Origin: Tragulus kanchil
Lineage: Eukaryota > Chordata > Mammalia > Artiodactyla > Tragulidae
DNA length: 64,000 nucleotides
NCBI GenBank assembly: GCA_022376925.1
Contig: JAIOJX010000025.1
Coordinates: 140,451,301 to 140,515,300 of the forward strand
Direction: 5' to 3'
Shown: positions 60,350 to 64,000 of the stretch, one piece after another
Layout: the number at the start of each line of letters is the position of its first letter
Position numbering within the stretch: the stretch's first letter is position 1
The notes under the pieces: model-generated
Told to the model about the DNA's origin: nothing
Databases searched by the model: none
Seen by the model: the letters and a program-made list of their open reading frames with translations, nothing else
Made by a program: the position numbers and the translations under genes

Positions 60350-60770
60350 AATATTTATTATGTATCAGCCTTCATTGTTTCTCACTGAGGCCATTTTAGT
60401 AGCATTCTATCTGAACTCCCTGCCTTTCAGTTTCTTCCATTCTTTCAGCCCATTCTTCATATCACCTCCAAATTCTAATTATCGAATTTATCTTCTAACT
60501 CTGCAAAGACTTGTTAATGTTCTTAAAATAAATTTACTACTCTGGCACTAAAGCCCAGACTTTCGTGATTAGCTACAACGTCTCTCTGCAAATTTGCTTG
60601 GAAGGATGGAGTATCACAAGCAACAGTTACTTTCACAATGTCATTCCAGTGGGTTTAGTTGTGCATACAATGTGATTACATATACTTTTTAAGATTACAG
60701 CTCCCATGGTAAGAGCAGCCCAAGGGAAAATATTTTGTGTTTATGTAAAATTTTAGACCCTGATTAAGGA

Positions 60771-61352
60771 GTTGTTGTCCAGTTGCTCACTCATGTCCAA
60801 CTCTTTGTGACCCAGTGGGCTGCAGCATGCCAGGCTTCCCTGTCCTTCACTACCTCCCAGAGTTTGCTCAAACTTATGTCCATTGAGTTGGTGATGCCAT
60901 CCAACCATCTCATCCTCTGTCATCCCCTTCTCCTCCTGCCTTCAGTCTTTCCTAGCATCAGGGTCTTTTCCAGTGAGTTGACTCTTTCCATCAGATGGCC
61001 AAAGTGTTGGAGTTTCAGCATCAGTCCTTCCAGAGACTATTCAGGGTTGATTTCTCTTAGGATTGACCTGTTTGATCTACTTGCTGTCCAAGGGACTCTA
61101 AAAATTCTTCTACAACCCCAAGTTTGAAAGCATCAGTTTTTTGTGACTCAGCCTTCATTATGGTCCAACTCTCACATCTGTACATAACTACTAGACAAAC
61201 CATAGCTTTTATTATATGGATCTTTGTGATGGTCTCTGCTTTGTCATATACTGTCTAGGATTTTCATAGCTTTTCTTCCAAGGAGCAGTCGTCTTTTTTA
61301 TTTTTAATATGGAACGCTTCACGAATTTGCATGTCATCCTTGTGCAGGGGCC

Positions 61353-61397
<45 letters not shown>

Positions 61398-61470
61398 TGA
61401 AGTGAGCACCAGCAGTCGTCTTTTATTTCGTGACTTCAGTCACCATGAACAATGATTTTGGAACCTAATA
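60771..61470 (-). mobile_element. BovB (RTE) LINE fragment, interrupted by U6 copy
   Basis: Antisense BovB ORF 3' region: CCAGTTGCTCACTCATGTCC, GGTGATGCCATCCAACCATC, CATCAGATGGCCAAAGTGTT, GGTCCAACTCTCACATCTGT and a segment around CTTTTCTTCCAAGGAGCAG. The last part resumes at 61421 (ATTTCGTGACTTCAGTCACC) after the U6 insertion. Sense orientation would encode the C-terminal part of the RTE reverse transcriptase protein; frameshifts and stops make it inactive. Confidence 0.92.
61306..61409 (-). pseudogene. U6 snRNA retropseudogene
   Basis: The minus strand matches spliceosomal U6 snRNA over about 104 nt, from the 5' GTGCTC (61404-61409) through the invariant ACAGAGA region (near 61360-61366) to CATATT (61306-61311). 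I count four differences from the mammalian U6 I know, each a transition at a CpG (G to A at positions 7, 12 and in CTGCGC; C to T in ACACGC). The U-run is replaced by an A-rich tail (61294-61305). A perfect 14-bp target duplication AGCAGTCGTCTTTT lies at 61284-61297 and 61411-61424. There is no U6 promoter upstream, since the flank is BovB. So it is a LINE-mobilised, untranscribed copy. Confidence 0.95.
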
Positions 61471-62353
61471 GAGTTTGTTTGAAAATAGCAAACTGTATTT
61501 CAGGAACTTGGGTCCTTGATTGATTTTATAGATCTGAAACAAACTTATTCACAACTCTTCATCTTCAAGGATAAACAAGGAAATGTGACAGCTCTATTTT
61601 CTTCAAAAGGCTTTTTTATGGATTAGTGAGGCACAGTTCTTAAACAGTGTTTTGAACATTTAATATGGGTTATGTAAATTATAATAAAGGTAGGCAGAAA
61701 AATTAGTTGGTTTTCCGCATAGTGAGAAAGATATGAATCCAGCAGAAGCGACCCATTATGCAGAGACATCTAGGAGGAGTCAAAAGAAACTGTTTACTCC
61801 TATTTGCAAAATAACCTTAAAAATTCATTACCTGACCTCACTGTATGCATTGATAAATTATCCTGTATTTGGAAAAGCCTGAGGGAAATGAGGCATTACC
61901 AGAGTACTGGCAGTGTTTACAAGGTCTGCAACAGTAGGACAAATGTTTTCATTGTGTGGAGGGTCTATGTTGTGCCACAGTATAATTAGGTTTGGTCTGA
62001 TTTCATTTTCAATTAAAGTGATCAGCTTAATTCACTTTTCTTCCAGTTACTAACAAGGTAAATTTGATAATATTTCAGGCTTGTTAACTGTGTATCCTTG
62101 TTCCTTGTAACTCTTTAGGTTAATTTTATATTTCCCTAGGTTACTAAATGTGAATACAGTTCCTACCTTGTTGTATTTAAGCAGCTCAAGCTGGGCAGCC
62201 ATTATTGAAGGCCTACTCTGTGTCAGGATAAGAAAGAAAATAAGAAAATAATGCATGAAAGAAATTACTGGGTTTGGAGTAGGAAGTTCAGAATAGCAAA
62301 ATCATAGTGTGGTTGAGAGAAGAATACATTGAGGCTACATAGAGTGGTGAGCA
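61471..62353. other. unannotated unique DNA
   Basis: No gene or nameable repeat recognised. Confidence 0.45.
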
Positions 62354-62558
62354 GGACTTCCCAAGTGATGCTAGTGGACAATGCAGGAGATGTAAGAGAC
62401 ACAGTTTTAATCCCTGGGTCGAGAAGATCCCCTGGAGGAGGGCATGGTAATCCACTCCAGAGTTCTTGCCTGGGGAATCTGATGACAGAGGAGTGGGCAG
62501 ACTGCAGTCCATAGGGTTGCAAAGAGTTGGACAGGACGGAAGCAACTGAGGACACATG
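62354..62558 (+). mobile_element. Bov-tA SINE
   Basis: GGACTTCCCAAGTGATGCTA head, TTAATCCCTGGGTCGAGAAG box-B region, GGGCATGGTAATCCACTCCA, GGGTTGCAAAGAGTTGGACA, end near GAAGCAACTGAGGACAC. Frames on both strands are by-products. Confidence 0.93.
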
Positions 62559-62914
62559 CAGAATGGTTAGCAACACATTCTAGAGGGCTATTGATGTTAT
62601 ACTCTTAAGTTTCCACTGTATCTTTAGATGATGAACAAACACATATAGAAATAATCAGAAGTATGATTTTTAGAAGTCACTGTATTAGTAATATATAAGA
62701 GAATATGTGCCTATTCCCAAGTCTCTTAATATTGAGATGTGAATGGTTAAACAACATGATGTAATCTATTCATTCACTTCAGCAAGTGGCTTAGGAGACA
62801 GATGGTACACTTCAGAGGTGAAGCAGGGTAGAAGGCAAGCAAGTGGAGTATGTTCTCCTTATATACAAACTGATGACAGACTGCTAAAAAAAAATACCTA
62901 AAGGATTGAGATAG

Positions 62915-63048
62915 GATGTAAGATGGGAGGGAGGTTCACAAGGAAGGGAACATAGGTATACCTAAGCTTGATCGTATTTGGCAGAAAGCAGCACAATACT
63001 GTAAAGTAATTATTCTTTAATTAAAAACAAATAAATTGAAAAAAACAA
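62915..63048 (+). mobile_element. artiodactyl L1 3' end, 5'-truncated
   Basis: GATGGGAGGGAGGTTCACAA, then CATAGGTATACCTAAGC, GGCAGAAAGCAGCACAATAC, GTAAAGTAATTATTCTTTAA and an A-rich end: the 3' UTR of the L1 lineage common in ruminants. Confidence 0.8.
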
Positions 63049-63111
63049 GTATTCTTTCTAACAAGAGTGTCAACTCTCTAAGGGATGCTTTTAATGAGAT
63101 GAAACTAGTTA

Positions 63112-63186
63112 TCTTGAGAATCCCTTGGACTGAAAGATATCAAATCAGTCAATCCTAAAGGAAATCAATCCTGAATATTGGTTGGG
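63112..63186 (+). mobile_element. short BovB LINE fragment, sense
   Basis: GAGAATCCCTTGGACTGAAA, then CAGTCAATCCTAAAGGAAAT and a CAATCCTGAATATTGG end match the BovB coding 3' region in sense. It is opposite in orientation to the larger BovB that starts 100 bp further on. Confidence 0.75.
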
Positions 63187-63286
63187 GTCATATTAGAACA
63201 GTTTATAAACAGATTGATGAGATAAAAGAACAAAATTCTTAATTTTTCCCCCAAACCTGTACCAAACTCTGACATTGTTTTGCCTG

Positions 63287-64000
63287 GTGGTGGTCTTCAG
63301 TTACTAAGTCGTGTCCAAGTCTTTGTGACCTCATGCCAGGCTCCTTTGTCCTCCACTGTCTCTTGGAGTTTGCTCAAATTCATGTCTGTTGTCAGTGGTG
63401 TTATGTAATCATGTCATCCTTTGTTGTTCCTTTCTCCTTTTGCCTTCAGTCTTTCTCAACATCAGGATCCTTTCCAGTGAGTTGGCCCTTTGTGTCAGGT
63501 GGCCAGAGTGTTGGAGCTTCAGCTTCAGTCCTTCCAATGAATATTCAGGGTTGATTTCCTTTAGGACTGCCTAGTTTGATCTCCTTGCTGTACAAAGGAC
63601 TCTCAAGAGTTCTCTAACACCACAATTTGAGACCATTAATTCTTCACAGCTCAGCCTTCTTTATGATCTGAACCACAGTCAGCTCCAGATTTTGTTTTTA
63701 CTGACTAAGAGATTCTCCATCTTTAGCTGCAATGATCTGATTTTGGTATTGAGCAATTGATGATGTCCATGTGTAGACACATTTCTTGTGTTGTAGGGAA
63801 AATGGTGTCTGCTATGACCAGCATGTTCTCTTGACACAACTCTGTTAGTCTTTTCCCTGCTTCATTTTGTACTCCATGGTCAATCTTACTTGTCACTCCA
63901 GGTATCTCTAAACTTCCTACTTTTGCATTCCAATCCCTTTGATGAAAATGACATCTTTTTTGGTATTACTTCCAAAAAGTGTCGTCAGTCTTCATAGAAC
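63287..64000 (-). mobile_element. BovB (RTE) LINE fragment, runs off the window
   Basis: Antisense BovB: TACTAAGTCGTGTCCAAGTC, CATCCTTTGTTGTTCC, GGTGGCCAGAGTGTTGGAGC, CAAAGGACTCTCAAGAGTTC, GTACTCCATGGTCAATCTTA, CAATCCCTTTGATGAAAATG. It covers more of the ORF than the 60771 copy and continues beyond 64000. Multiple frameshifts; inactive. Confidence 0.9.

Noticed and set aside
60087..60551. 154-codon plus-strand open frame
   Set aside because: Its first two thirds are the complement of a CHR-type SINE. The rest is AT-rich flank without coding character.
61306..61409. Functional U6 snRNA gene
   Set aside because: No proximal sequence element or TATA box at the right spacing upstream, a target-site duplication on both sides, and an A-rich tail in place of the terminator U-run.

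Overview
This is mammalian nuclear DNA from a ruminant artiodactyl. It is AT-rich, with dispersed SINEs and LINEs and no long open reading frame. The taxon call rests on ruminant repeats: Bov-tA SINEs, BovB (RTE) LINE pieces, an artiodactyl L1 3' end, and a tRNA-derived CHR-type SINE with an unusual 3' tail. Older mammalian repeats (MIR, L2, MLT1-like, mariner and pogo remnants) fill the background. The CHR-type subfamily is not one I would expect to dominate in cattle or sheep, so a non-bovid lineage such as a chevrotain is possible, but that is weak inference. I find no complete protein-coding gene. The only coding candidate is one 134-nt exon at 54090-54223, with good splice sites and a hydrophobic reading frame. 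The only recognisable RNA gene sequence is a U6 snRNA retropseudogene at 61306-61409.

The dominant feature is a chain of 20 direct tandem duplications between 1.7 and 53.1 kb. Each unit is 1075-1217 bp. Unit sequences are unrelated to one another, but the two copies of each pair are almost identical. In several places the end of one duplicated block is the start of the next, so some segments occur three times. Differences between copies are concentrated beside the seams or are homopolymer-length changes. About 22.5 kb of the window is extra copy, so the collapsed locus would be roughly 41.5 kb. I read this as an assembly artefact: contig or gap-patch overlaps of about 1.1 kb joined without trimming. 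It does not look like a biological system.

Layout. 0-1.7 kb: a GT microsatellite and one SINE with perfect target-site duplications. 1.7-16.4 kb: duplications 1-6 carrying SINEs and a mariner MITE. 16.4-17.9 kb: a palindromic MITE and a SINE. 17.9-32.6 kb: duplications 7-13, with MIR, Bov-tA and MLT1-like pieces. 34.0-53.1 kb: duplications 14-20, with L2, MIR, Bov-tA and an old antisense L1 carrying two younger SINEs. 53.1-64 kb: free of seams, with the candidate exon, an 11-bp-type minisatellite, a second antisense L1 with a nested SINE, a DNA-transposon remnant containing a 108-bp tandem repeat, an L2, a SINE with an apparent 3' transduction, a BovB carrying the U6 copy, and a terminal BovB that runs off the edge.

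The window reads as intergenic or intronic DNA. Copy number, repeat counts and any read-depth interpretation between 1.7 and 53.1 kb should not be trusted until the seams are checked against raw reads.
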